Shown here: positions 14,400 to 22,956 of the stretch, one piece after another
Layout of the letters: the number at the start of each line of letters is the position of its first letter
How positions within the stretch are numbered: the first letter of the stretch is position 1
Source of the DNA: JADLGJ01 sp031423615
GTDB taxonomy: Bacteria; Omnitrophota; Gorgyraeia; Zapsychrales; JANLHA01
Direction: 5' to 3'
Assembly (NCBI GenBank): GCA_031423615.1
Contig: JANPFV010000100.1
Span: forward strand, 1-37,534
Length of the DNA: 37,534 bases
The notes under the pieces: generated by a model
Database searches by the model: none
The model's input: only the letters and a program-made list of their open reading frames with translations
Told to the model about the DNA's origin: nothing
Made by a program: the position numbers and the translations under genes

Positions 14400-15325
14400 T
14401 GGACACATCAGCCAATGAGTATTTAAAGGGGGCGATTGAAGCCTTGCTTTTTATCAGCGAAAAACCGGTCGCCTTAGAACAAATCGCCGAAGTGATGGAA
14501 GAGGGTGTGGGTGCCGTGGATGTCCGCAAGCTGATTGAAGATCTACGCGAAGAATATGACACCAAACAACGCGGCATGGTTATTGTCGAAATCGCCGGGG
14601 GTTATCAGATGTTGTCCAGTTCGCATTATGTGTCTTTTGTCCGTAATTTTCTCAAAACAAAAGTCAAGGAAAAATTGTCCCGTCCGTCATTGGAAACGCT
14701 GGCCATTGTGGCTTATAAACAGCCGGTTTCGCGCGGGGACATCGAACTTGTGCGCGGTGTCAATTCTGACGGTGTGGTTCTGCACCTTTTGAACAAAGGC
14801 TTGATTAAGATCGTCGGGAAAAAGGATGTGGCCGGACGTCCATTTCTTTACGGCACATCCAAATTGTTTTTGGAATATTTCGGCCTTAAATCTTTGCGCG
14901 ATCTGCCTAAGCTGGAGGATGTTTCGCTTTTGTTAGCGAATTCGCAGGAAAGTTCTCAGCCGCTCGAAGGTATGAGCCAGGAAGAATCCGCATTGGCCGC
15001 GAGCTTGGCCTTGGATGAAGCGGAAGCCAAGGTTGCCGAGGACAGCCCTGCAGCCGACTCAGTCTCCCCAGAAACGGAAAAAGTTTCTTCACAAATCGAG
15101 GAGCACCTTAAAGCCGCCAGAGAGAATGTTGCAGAAATTCTTTCTGACCATGAAGTGAAAGAAGAAAAAATGACCCCTCCGGAGGAACCGGACGCTCTGA
15201 AAGAAGCCATGGACGGTATCTATCGTGCCGACATTCAGCAGGAAGAAAAATCTTCGAGGATCGATGCGATCGTTAATGAAGAGGCGGCCTCTCGAGAAGA
15301 CAATGTTGCCGAGGAAAAGCCATGA
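14399..15325 (+). CDS. scpB: segregation and condensation protein B (ScpB) with long acidic tail
   Basis: ScpB is the kleisin-associated KITE subunit of SMC condensin. Residues 1-180 hold the two winged-helix domains (AIEALLFISEKPVALEQIAEV at the N-terminus, LETLAIVAYKQPVSRGDIE, and DVAGRPFLYGTSKLFLEYFG). The remaining residues, about 185-308, are a low-complexity acidic tail rich in E, S, A and D. The family is usually about 180-220 residues, so this tail is an addition. The gene is translationally coupled to ruvA and overlaps pheA by four bases. No scpA is seen in the window, but smc is at 350. Confidence 0.94.
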   Translation: MDTSANEYLKGAIEALLFISEKPVALEQIAEVMEEGVGAVDVRKLIEDLREEYDTKQRGMVIVEIAGGYQMLSSSHYVSFVRNFLKTKVKEKLSRPSLETLAIVAYKQPVSRGDIELVRGVNSDGVVLHLLNKGLIKIVGKKDVAGRPFLYGTSKLFLEYFGLKSLRDLPKLEDVSLLLANSQESSQPLEGMSQEESALAASLALDEAEAKVAEDSPAADSVSPETEKVSSQIEEHLKAARENVAEILSDHEVKEEKMTPPEEPDALKEAMDGIYRADIQQEEKSSRIDAIVNEEAASREDNVAEEKP

Positions 15326-16383
15326 GCTTGAAGGAGTACCGCAAAAAAATTGACGCCATCGACGGTAAAATTGTTTCGCTTCTCAATGAGCGGGCTGACA
15401 TCAGTCTCGCCATTGGCCAAGAAAAAATCAAAGCCAAAAAAGAAATTTATTCTCCGGGCCGCGAAAAGGAAGTTTTAGACCACGTCAAGGCTTTGAGCAA
15501 AGGCAGGTTGTCGGCTTCGGCGATTCAGGCGATTTATCGCGAGATCATGTCGTCATCTTTGGCTATTGAAAAACCTCAAACCATTGCGGCCCTCGGAGAG
15601 GACGGGGCTTATACTTTTGATGCCGCATATAGAATATTTGGGCAACAAAGTTTGTATCAGTCTTGCCGGTCCATAGCGGAAGTGTTTCAAGCTGTCGAGG
15701 GCGAAGCCGCCGATTACGGTGTCGTACCCGTCGAGAATTCAACTGAAGGGGCGGTGACGTGGACGTTTGATGAACTTGTGGATTCGGATTTAAAGATTTG
15801 TCGGCAGGAGTTAATGGAAATAAGCCACAACCTTCTTTCTAAATTTGCCAAGAATAATATTAGGAAAGTCTATTCGAATTGGCAGGTTTTTGAACAATGC
15901 CGCTATTGGCTGGCCAAAAATTTACCTTCCGTTAAGAAAGTTGTTGTTTCTTCGACGACGGAAGCGGCCCAAATGGCTTCTCAAGAAAAATATGCTGCGG
16001 CGATCGCTTCGAGAAAAGCGGGAGCCAATAATGGATTGCAGGCCGTGGCCTCGGGGATCCATGATTTGGCGCATAATACGACGCGGTTTTTAGTGATCGG
16101 TCCACAGAGCGCCGCACCGACGGGCCAAGATCGGACATCCATCATGTTTTCCATTAAGGACAAGGCCGGGGCGCTTTATAAAATGCTGGAACCTTTTTAC
16201 AAGGCGCATATCAATCTTACCAAAATCGAGTCCCGACCGTCGAAGAAAAAGGCGTGGGATTATTATTTCTTTGTAGATTTCGAAGGTCATGAACAGGACC
16301 CCAAAGTCCGGCGCGCCCTTCTTCAACTTGAAAACATGTGCAAGTATTTAAAAATTTTAGGGTCTTATCCGGTTAGCGAATAA
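15322..16383 (+). CDS. pheA: bifunctional chorismate mutase/prephenate dehydratase (P-protein)
   Basis: Converts chorismate to prephenate and then phenylpyruvate for phenylalanine synthesis. Residues 1-85 are an AroQ-type chorismate mutase (LKEYRKKIDAIDGKIVSLLNER). Residues about 88-265 form the prephenate dehydratase, with GEDGAYTF, VPVENSTEGAV and the NTTRFLVIG motif that contains the catalytic threonine. Residues about 272-350 form an ACT domain (KDKAGALYKMLEPF, LTKIESRPSK) that normally gives phenylalanine feedback inhibition. The length of 353 residues is normal. The ATG overlaps the scpB stop as ATGA, and the gene is four bases before hisC. Confidence 0.97.
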   Translation: MSLKEYRKKIDAIDGKIVSLLNERADISLAIGQEKIKAKKEIYSPGREKEVLDHVKALSKGRLSASAIQAIYREIMSSSLAIEKPQTIAALGEDGAYTFDAAYRIFGQQSLYQSCRSIAEVFQAVEGEAADYGVVPVENSTEGAVTWTFDELVDSDLKICRQELMEISHNLLSKFAKNNIRKVYSNWQVFEQCRYWLAKNLPSVKKVVVSSTTEAAQMASQEKYAAAIASRKAGANNGLQAVASGIHDLAHNTTRFLVIGPQSAAPTGQDRTSIMFSIKDKAGALYKMLEPFYKAHINLTKIESRPSKKKAWDYYFFVDFEGHEQDPKVRRALLQLENMCKYLKILGSYPVSE

Positions 16384-16386
16384 ATA

Positions 16387-17475
16387 ATGAAGCCTATTGC
16401 AAAACAAAGAATTTTTGAAATTGAGCCTTACCGTCCCGGCAAACCGATCGAGGAAGTCAAGCGTGAACTGAAGCTCAAAAAAGTCACCAAGCTCGCCTCC
16501 AATGAAAATCCTTACGGCCCTTCCCCGGCGGTGTTAAAAGCTATGATCAAGGAAGCTAAGACCGTCAACCGTTATCCTGACGGCGGATGTTTTTATTTGC
16601 GCCAAGCTTTGGCGAAACATCTGTCGGTCGAGGGTGATCATTTGATTTTCGGCAATGGTTCCGATGAAATCATTGTGATGGCCATTCGCGCTTTCGTCAA
16701 CGATAGCGATGAAGTGATTATCGCCAAGCCCTCTTTTCTCATTTATGAAATTGCCGCGCGCCTGGAAGGAGCGGTCATAAAAGCCGTTGCGCTGAATAAT
16801 TTTCGTTACGATTTAAACGGGATGCGAGACGCGGTCACGTCCAAAACGAAAATTATTTTTATCGGCAACCCGGATAATCCGGCGGGAACCTTTGTCAATG
16901 AAACGGAATTGGCCGGTTTCTTAAGCGGCCTGCGGCCCGATATTTTGGTCTTTATCGATGAAGCGTATTTTGAATTCGTCCATGACAAGACATATCCCAA
17001 TACATTGCAATTAATGAAAACGCACAAGAACATCATCGTCACACGGACGTTTTCAAAAATATACGGTCTGGCCGGACTGCGTTTGGGTTATGGGATTGCG
17101 GATCCTCAAATCATTGATATTTTAAACCGTCTGCGTGAACCGTTTAACGCCAATTCGATCGCCCAAGCCGCGGCGTTGGCCTGCTTAAACGATCAGAAAT
17201 ATTACCGGCGCATCGGCCGCGAAGTGGCCAGCGAACGGAAAAAACTTTATCGGGCCTTGGCGAAAATAGGTTTGCGTTATGTTGAGACGGCGACCAATTT
17301 TATTCTTATTGATGTAAAGAAGGATTCCACTCAAGTTGCGACCCGCCTCTTGGTGCGGGGTGTGATTGTTCGCGATATGGCGTTTTGGGGGATGACAAAT
17401 TATATCCGCGTTTCTGTGGGATCCCCGGAAGAAAATTTGGAATTCTTGCGTGTTTTAAAAATTGTTTTGGATTAG
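16387..17475 (+). CDS. hisC: histidinol-phosphate aminotransferase family, probably an aromatic aminotransferase
   Basis: A PLP-dependent class I/II aminotransferase of the HisC family with 362 residues. The substrate-side SNENPYGPSPAVL is near 38-50, the cofactor-binding NPDNPAGT is at 161-168, DEAYFEF is at 191-197, and the PLP lysine is K224 in RTFSKIYGLAGLRLGYG. HisC-family enzymes can also transaminate phenylpyruvate, hydroxyphenylpyruvate or prephenate. The position between pheA and aroF, with no other histidine genes in sight, makes an aromatic role likely. It may serve both pathways. Confidence 0.93.
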   Translation: MKPIAKQRIFEIEPYRPGKPIEEVKRELKLKKVTKLASNENPYGPSPAVLKAMIKEAKTVNRYPDGGCFYLRQALAKHLSVEGDHLIFGNGSDEIIVMAIRAFVNDSDEVIIAKPSFLIYEIAARLEGAVIKAVALNNFRYDLNGMRDAVTSKTKIIFIGNPDNPAGTFVNETELAGFLSGLRPDILVFIDEAYFEFVHDKTYPNTLQLMKTHKNIIVTRTFSKIYGLAGLRLGYGIADPQIIDILNRLREPFNANSIAQAAALACLNDQKYYRRIGREVASERKKLYRALAKIGLRYVETATNFILIDVKKDSTQVATRLLVRGVIVRDMAFWGMTNYIRVSVGSPEENLEFLRVLKIVLD

Positions 17476-17496
17476 GAAAAAATTAAAGGAGGAATC

Positions 17497-18513
17497 ATGA
17501 TCGTTATTTTAAGGCCGGACGCGACGGAAGAACAATTACAGCATCTGATTAAAAAGACCGAATCCCTCGGACTCAAAGCGCATGTTTCGCGTGGCGTTGA
17601 GCGTACGGTCATTGGTTTTATCGGACCGGAAGATGTCCTGCGTGTCACACCACTGGAAGTTTTTCCCGGTGTCGAAAGTGTCATTCCCGTTTTAGCACCC
17701 TATAAATTGGTGTCGCGCGAATTTAAAAAGGAAAATTCCCTTATCAAACTTAAAAAGGACATTGTTATCGGCGGGAAAAAGGTCATTGTCATGGCGGGTC
17801 CGTGTTCGGTTGAGAATCATACATCGCTTTTGCAGGTCGCCCGGGACGTGAAGAAGTCCGGCGCAACGGTTTTACGGGGCGGAGCATTCAAGCCGAGAAC
17901 ATCGCCTTATGATTTTCAGGGTCTCGGTGAAGAGGGTTTGAAATATTTGCAGGCTGTGGGAGATGAAACCGGCTTAGCAACCATAACCGAGGTCATGGAT
18001 GCCCGCGATGTCGGGTTAATCGGCAAGTATGCGGATATCTATCAGATTGGTGCGCGCAACATGCAAAATTTCACGCTTCTTAAAGAAGTCGGAATGACTA
18101 AAAAACCTGTTATGCTTAAACGCGGTTTGAGCGCCACGATCAAGGAATTGCTCATGTCCGCGGAGTACATTCTTTCTAAAGGAAATTTTGATGTTATTTT
18201 ATGCGAACGCGGAATTCGGACATACGAAACGGCCACACGCAATACGCTGGATATCAATGCGGTGGCTGTTGTCAAAGAATTGACTCATCTTCCCATGATG
18301 GTCGATCCCAGCCATGGAACGGGGTATTGGAATTTTGTCGGAGCCGCTGCGAAAGCCGGGGTGGCTGCCGGGGCCGACGGGCTTATGATCGAAGTGCACG
18401 GAAATCCGGAGCAAGCTCTTTCCGACGGTGCGCAGTCGTTATTGCCGGAGAAATTTGATGCGTTGATGGGCGAATTACGTTTGGTCGCCAATGCGGTGGC
18501 CCGTCAAATTTAA
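17497..18513 (+). CDS. aroF: 3-deoxy-7-phosphoheptulonate synthase (DAHP synthase, type I beta)
   Basis: First step of the shikimate pathway, condensing phosphoenolpyruvate with erythrose 4-phosphate. Residues 1-70 are a ferredoxin-like regulatory domain (MIVILRPDATEEQLQHL to VIPVLAPYKLVSRE) of the type seen in Thermotoga-like enzymes. The TIM barrel follows, with MAGPCSVE, RGGAFKPRTSPYDFQG, KRGLSATIKE and DPSHGTGYW. At 338 residues it has the typical length. A clear AAAGGAGG ribosome-binding site precedes the ATG. The N-terminal domain suggests allosteric feedback by an aromatic amino acid. Confidence 0.96.
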   Translation: MIVILRPDATEEQLQHLIKKTESLGLKAHVSRGVERTVIGFIGPEDVLRVTPLEVFPGVESVIPVLAPYKLVSREFKKENSLIKLKKDIVIGGKKVIVMAGPCSVENHTSLLQVARDVKKSGATVLRGGAFKPRTSPYDFQGLGEEGLKYLQAVGDETGLATITEVMDARDVGLIGKYADIYQIGARNMQNFTLLKEVGMTKKPVMLKRGLSATIKELLMSAEYILSKGNFDVILCERGIRTYETATRNTLDINAVAVVKELTHLPMMVDPSHGTGYWNFVGAAAKAGVAAGADGLMIEVHGNPEQALSDGAQSLLPEKFDALMGELRLVANAVARQI

Positions 18514-18597
18514 AAATCAAGGCGGCATGAAATTTTGTCAACCAGCAATTCTTTGCGTGGGCATGACATGGCCGTTAAAAATTAAGAGAGCGAATCT

Positions 18598-19458
18598 ATG
18601 ATTGTTACCTTGCGTCCTACGCTTTTTCGTAAAGTCACCATTATTGGAATAGGTTTGATTGGCGGGTCATTGGCCAAAGCGCTCCGGCAAAACAAACTGG
18701 CCAAAGAAATTGTCGGTGTTTCACAAAGCCAGCAAACTTTATCGACGGCTCTCAAGGAAGGGATTATTGATCAAGGTTATCACGACGTGAGTAAGGCCGT
18801 GGCGAACGCCGATCTGGTGGTTTTGGCGGTCCCGGTTGGAATTATTACCGGAATGTTGTCTTCGATCGGTCCGCATTTGCGGCGGGGCTGCATTGTCACC
18901 GACGTGGGCAGTTCTAAGCAGTTGATTGTGGCGGCCGCACAAAAATATTTACCGCAGAATGTTTTTTTTGTCGGTTCTCATCCTTTGGCCGGTTCTGAGA
19001 AAGCCGGGGTGCAGCACGCCAGCGCCGAACTTTTTCAGAACGCCACTTGCGTCATGACTCCGACGGATACGACCCATCGCATCGCCAAAGAACGCGTCAA
19101 GCTCCTGTGGGCAAAAGTCGGATCGCATGTGAAATTTATGGCGCCTGATGAACATGACAAAATTCTCGGCTATGTCAGTCATTTGCCGCATGTCATCGCC
19201 TACGGCCTGATGGAAACCATTCCGCAGGAATTTTTGGCGTATGCGGCGCAAGGACTCAAGGACACAACACGGATCGCGGGTTCGTCAAATCAGATGTGGA
19301 CCGATATTTCGGTCAGCAATAAAAAAAACCTTATCAAGGCCATTGATGAGGTGGTTAAAAATCTTTCTCTGATCCGCAAGGCGGTCAGTACCGACGATCA
19401 AAAAACGCTTTTAAATCTGTTTAAAAATGCCAAAACCAAACGTGACAGCCTCAATTAA
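18598..19458 (+). CDS. tyrA: prephenate dehydrogenase
   Basis: Oxidatively decarboxylates prephenate (or arogenate) in tyrosine synthesis. The NAD(P)-binding motif is GIGLIGGSLAKAL near residues 18-30. VLAVPVG, VTDVGSSKQ and GSHPLAGSEKAGVQ (containing the catalytic histidine) follow, with the helical C-terminal domain containing SHLPHVIAYGL. The length of 286 residues fits a stand-alone TyrA without an ACT domain. The first seven residues, MIVTLRP, are nearly the same as the start of the preceding aroF product, which is probably chance. An AAGAGAG ribosome-binding site precedes the ATG. Its 3' end overlaps the cmk frame. Confidence 0.95.
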   Translation: MIVTLRPTLFRKVTIIGIGLIGGSLAKALRQNKLAKEIVGVSQSQQTLSTALKEGIIDQGYHDVSKAVANADLVVLAVPVGIITGMLSSIGPHLRRGCIVTDVGSSKQLIVAAAQKYLPQNVFFVGSHPLAGSEKAGVQHASAELFQNATCVMTPTDTTHRIAKERVKLLWAKVGSHVKFMAPDEHDKILGYVSHLPHVIAYGLMETIPQEFLAYAAQGLKDTTRIAGSSNQMWTDISVSNKKNLIKAIDEVVKNLSLIRKAVSTDDQKTLLNLFKNAKTKRDSLN

Positions 19459-20116
19459 ACCGGCCATTGTGATTGCGATCGATGGACCTGCGGGTGCCGG
19501 GAAAAGCACCGTGGCCAAAATTCTGGCCAAACGGCTGGGCATTTCTTATTTAGACACCGGAGCGATGTATCGGGCTATGACGTTGAAAGCCCTTAGAAAG
19601 AAAGTCAACCTGGAAGATGGTCAGGCCTTAGGCGATCTCGCGGCCGAAACAAAAATTGAATTAAAACCCGTCGGGGAAGGCTTGAATATTTTTTTGGACG
19701 GCGAAGATGTTTCCGAGGAGATCCGGGCTGGAGACGTGACCAATAAGACTTTTTATATTGCCCGCGCGCCTGAGGTGCGGGAGATCATGGTCACGTGGCA
19801 GAGAGAAATTGGACAAAAACACAGTGTCGTCGCCGAGGGCCGCGACATTGGCACGGTGGTCTTTCCTGCAGCGACAAAAAAGTTTTATTTGGATGCGGAC
19901 GCCCACGAACGGGCGCAAAGAAGAATCCGAGAGTTGCAGGAAAAAGGACAAGACGTCGATCCGCAGAAATTGCAAAAAGAGTTGAATGAGCGCGACCAGA
20001 AGGATTTGACCCGGAAAGTCGGGCCTTTAAAAAAAGCTGACGATGCGATCATGATTGATTCCTCCGGGTTAACCGCGGAACAAACCGCAGAAAAAATTTT
20101 AAAATACATGAAATGA
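19427..20116 (+). CDS. cmk: cytidylate kinase
   Basis: Phosphorylates CMP and dCMP to diphosphates for nucleotide and phospholipid precursor supply. The P-loop GPAGAGKST is at residues 20-28, followed by ISYLDTGAMYRAMTLKAL and VAEGRDIGTVVFP, all diagnostic. The ATG at 19427 overlaps tyrA by 32 bases. The family usually begins near IVIAIDG, so a GTG at 19469 (codon 15) is an alternative start. Neither has a good ribosome-binding site. The tyrA-aroA-cmk order common in bacteria is here shortened by the absence of aroA. lepA follows after 12 bases. Confidence 0.94.
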   Translation: MPKPNVTASIKPAIVIAIDGPAGAGKSTVAKILAKRLGISYLDTGAMYRAMTLKALRKKVNLEDGQALGDLAAETKIELKPVGEGLNIFLDGEDVSEEIRAGDVTNKTFYIARAPEVREIMVTWQREIGQKHSVVAEGRDIGTVVFPAATKKFYLDADAHERAQRRIRELQEKGQDVDPQKLQKELNERDQKDLTRKVGPLKKADDAIMIDSSGLTAEQTAEKILKYMK

Positions 20117-20128
20117 GCTATCGATAAT

Positions 20129-21919
20129 ATGGACCAGTCTCTCGTCAGAAATTTCTCAATCATCGCCCACATTGATCACGGTAAATCCACCTTGGCTGAC
20201 CGCCTCTTGCTTTTTACCGGGGCCATTGACGAACGCAAGTTCCATAATCAATTGCTCGACGATATGGACATCGAGCGTGAACGCGGCATCACCATCAAGG
20301 CCTCGGCTGTGCGCATCGATTACAAGGCCAAGGATGGAAAAATATACGTCTTTAATTTGATTGACACTCCCGGGCATGTCGATTTTTCTTATGAAGTGGA
20401 AAAATCCCTGCGCGCCTGTGAAGGCGCATTGCTCGTCGTTGACGCCTCGCAAGGGGTCGAATCGCAAACGGTCGCGAATTATTATCTGGCTATCGACAAC
20501 AATCTGGAAATTCTTCCTGTCGTCAACAAAATTGACATTGTCAACATCGATCTTAATCATGCCAAGAACGAACTTATCGAGGCTTTAGGCTTTAAAGAGG
20601 CTGACATTCAGTTCATTTCCGCCAAGGCCGGTATCGGGATAGACCAACTTTTTGAGAAAATTGTCGAATACATTCCTTCACCCGACGGGAAAGTGGGGGA
20701 CCCTCTACAGGCTTTCATCTTTGACATGAAATACGACATTTATAAAGGCATTATCATTTATGTCCGTGTGGTCAATGGTTCGCTCAAGCCGGGTATGCGC
20801 ATTAAAATGATGCATACAGGCAAGGAATTCAATATTGAGGAAGTCGGAGTTTTTCGTCCGGAGCCGGTTAAGGTGAAAGGACTTTCGACGGGGGAAGTCG
20901 GTTATATCACCTGCAGTATTCATGAACCGCGCGAAGTGCAGATCGGGGACACGGTGACTGAATTGGCCCGTCCGGCGAGTGAGCCTTTGCCCGGTTACCG
21001 TCAACTCAATCCGCTTGTTTTCTGTGGTGTGTATCCGGTCAATTCCAAGGATTTTATGGCCTTGCGGGAAGCGATCGAGAAATTGCGTCTCAATGATCCC
21101 AGCTTTGTTTATGAGCTGGAAAGTTCGCTTTCTTTCGGTCATGGGTTTCGTTGCGGCTTTTTGGGATTGTTGCATATGGAAGTCGTACAGGAGCGTTTGC
21201 AGCGTGAATATGATTTGAATTTGATTTTGACCACGCCAAATGTGCGTTATCGTTGCCTTCCCAAAAGCGGGGAGCCTTTTTTTATCGAGAACCCAGCCCA
21301 GCTTCCGGATTCGTCGGAACAATACAAGCTGGAAGAACCGGTTCTGGAAGTCGCCATTTTAACACCCGTTGTTTCGATGGACCAGGTCATGGAATTGGCC
21401 AAACGCAAGCGCGGAGTTTTTGTGAAAAGTGAATTTGTGTCTGACCGCATGCGGGTCATTTTTGACATTCCCTTGTCGGAGGTTATTGTCGATTTTAATG
21501 ACCTGATCAAGTCCGTCACCCGCGGCTATGGGTCGATCGATTATAAGTTTAAAGGGTTTTTCCCGGCGCAAATCGCCAAGCTGGACATCATGATCAACGA
21601 CAAAATTTGTGATGCTTTTTCCTGTTTGGTCAGCAAGGACCGGGCCTATGAAAAGGGTTCGGCGCTCGTTGGGAAACTTAAGGATTTGATCCCGCAGCAG
21701 CTTTTTGAAGTGCGGGTGCAAGCGGTTTCCGATGGACGGATCATCTCCGGGGCGAAAGTCAAAGCCGCGGGCAAGAATGTCACGGCCAAATGTTACGGCG
21801 GCGATATTTCTCGCAAACGTAAATTGTGGGAAAAGCAAAAAGAAGGCAAGAAAAAACTCAAGCAAATCGGGAATGTGGAGGTTCCCCAAGAAGCCTTTCT
21901 GGCCGCCTTAAAAATATAA
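20129..21919 (+). CDS. lepA: elongation factor 4 (LepA)
   Basis: Ribosome-dependent GTPase that acts in translation under stress or during initiation and assembly. The G1 motif AHIDHGKST is near residues 11-19, with RERGITI in switch I, DTPGHVDF as G3 and NKID as G4. The LepA-specific C-terminal domain ends in the conserved KAKCYGGDISRKRKLWEKQK-type sequence. The length of 596 residues is normal. The lepA-lepB pairing with a two-base gap is a classic arrangement. Confidence 0.97.
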   Translation: MDQSLVRNFSIIAHIDHGKSTLADRLLLFTGAIDERKFHNQLLDDMDIERERGITIKASAVRIDYKAKDGKIYVFNLIDTPGHVDFSYEVEKSLRACEGALLVVDASQGVESQTVANYYLAIDNNLEILPVVNKIDIVNIDLNHAKNELIEALGFKEADIQFISAKAGIGIDQLFEKIVEYIPSPDGKVGDPLQAFIFDMKYDIYKGIIIYVRVVNGSLKPGMRIKMMHTGKEFNIEEVGVFRPEPVKVKGLSTGEVGYITCSIHEPREVQIGDTVTELARPASEPLPGYRQLNPLVFCGVYPVNSKDFMALREAIEKLRLNDPSFVYELESSLSFGHGFRCGFLGLLHMEVVQERLQREYDLNLILTTPNVRYRCLPKSGEPFFIENPAQLPDSSEQYKLEEPVLEVAILTPVVSMDQVMELAKRKRGVFVKSEFVSDRMRVIFDIPLSEVIVDFNDLIKSVTRGYGSIDYKFKGFFPAQIAKLDIMINDKICDAFSCLVSKDRAYEKGSALVGKLKDLIPQQLFEVRVQAVSDGRIISGAKVKAAGKNVTAKCYGGDISRKRKLWEKQKEGKKKLKQIGNVEVPQEAFLAALKI

Positions 21920-21921
21920 TT

Positions 21922-22527
21922 ATGGAACCCGTCCTCAATCCCACACCGGTCATCAAAAAAAAGGTTAAATCGAATTGGCGCGAATGGGCCGAATCATTTA
22001 TTATTGCAGCTATCCTCGCGATGTTTATTCGCACGTTCTTTTTTCAGGCTTTTCGTATTCCCAGCGGGTCGATGCGAATGACGCTTTTAGAAGGAGACCG
22101 CCTATTGGTCAACAAGCTTTCTTACGGGGCTTTGTTGCCGTTTACCAACCGCCGTTTGCCGGGATTTTCCCATCCTAAGCGGGGAGACATCGTGGTCTTT
22201 AAATATCCCGAAGACCCTAAGCGCGATTTTATAAAACGGCTCATTGCCGTCGGGGGAGAGACCGTCGAAATCAAGACCGGCGATATTTATATCAATGGCC
22301 AGCGTATTGAAGACCCGGTCATAAAAAATATTTATTATTACAACCGTGGCGTGTACGGTGATGTGAATAAAAAGATTTCTGTTCCCCTTGGTTTTTATTT
22401 TGTCCTGGGTGATAATAGCGGCTCGAGCCACGACAGCCGTTATTGGGGATTTGTTCCTCAGGATGACATTATCGGCAAAGCGGAAATTATTTATTGGCCT
22501 CCGACCCGAATCCGGTTTCTGAAATAA
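21922..22527 (+). CDS. lepB: signal peptidase I
   Basis: Membrane serine protease that removes signal peptides from exported proteins. From the ATG at 21922 it is 201 residues. One transmembrane segment lies at about 25-43. The catalytic serine is S50 in RIPSGSMRMTL and the general-base lysine is K105 in RDFIKRLIAVGGE. The late GDNSGSSHDSRYWG box is intact. An upstream in-frame start would overlap lepA by almost 100 bases and add residues before the membrane helix, so the ATG two bases after lepA is preferred. Its substrates would include several exported proteins in this window. Confidence 0.95.
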   Translation: MEPVLNPTPVIKKKVKSNWREWAESFIIAAILAMFIRTFFFQAFRIPSGSMRMTLLEGDRLLVNKLSYGALLPFTNRRLPGFSHPKRGDIVVFKYPEDPKRDFIKRLIAVGGETVEIKTGDIYINGQRIEDPVIKNIYYYNRGVYGDVNKKISVPLGFYFVLGDNSGSSHDSRYWGFVPQDDIIGKAEIIYWPPTRIRFLK

Positions 22528-22593
22528 TGATGTTGTATCATCCTAAAGAGTCCTCTTCCTGCGGGGCGCTGAAGGATTTCAAGAGGAATTGTG

Positions 22594-22956
22594 ATGAGCC
22601 GCCACGGTTATTTATTTTTATGTGTTTTTATTTTTTTGGCCGGCTGCACGAGTACGGCGCATAACGCCAAGACCGTGGGACCGCACGCTCCCGGGGAGAG
22701 CCAAAAAGATGTAATCTCAGCTATGGAAAGCGTTCTGGGGAACGTAGCTGGAAAACCGGTCAGTCAAAAGGATTTGGAAAAGTTAAACCGGGCCATTCAG
22801 AAGGACCCGGAAGCAAAAAGCGCTGTCCAAACGATTACCAATTCCCTGCGCGCAGAACAGGTGGTAAAGTTTTGTCCTATTGATGGAGAACGTTACAGCC
22901 CCAAGTTTGAAAATTGTCCTGTCCACCATGTCCCGCTCAAAACTTTAGCCCCATGA
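22594..22956 (+). CDS. small lipoprotein with zinc-ribbon-like C-terminus
   Basis: A 120-residue protein with a signal peptide and the lipobox LAGC (cysteine at residue 18), hence probably lipid-anchored in the envelope. The C-terminus has a spaced pattern CPIDGERYSPKFENCPVHH, which looks like half of a zinc ribbon or a knuckle of two CP motifs. No family is recognised. An AAGAGGA ribosome-binding site supports the ATG at 22594, with a GTG one codon earlier as an alternative. Its TGA overlaps the pgsA ATG, so it is coupled to phospholipid synthesis. Confidence 0.8.
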   Translation: MSRHGYLFLCVFIFLAGCTSTAHNAKTVGPHAPGESQKDVISAMESVLGNVAGKPVSQKDLEKLNRAIQKDPEAKSAVQTITNSLRAEQVVKFCPIDGERYSPKFENCPVHHVPLKTLAP

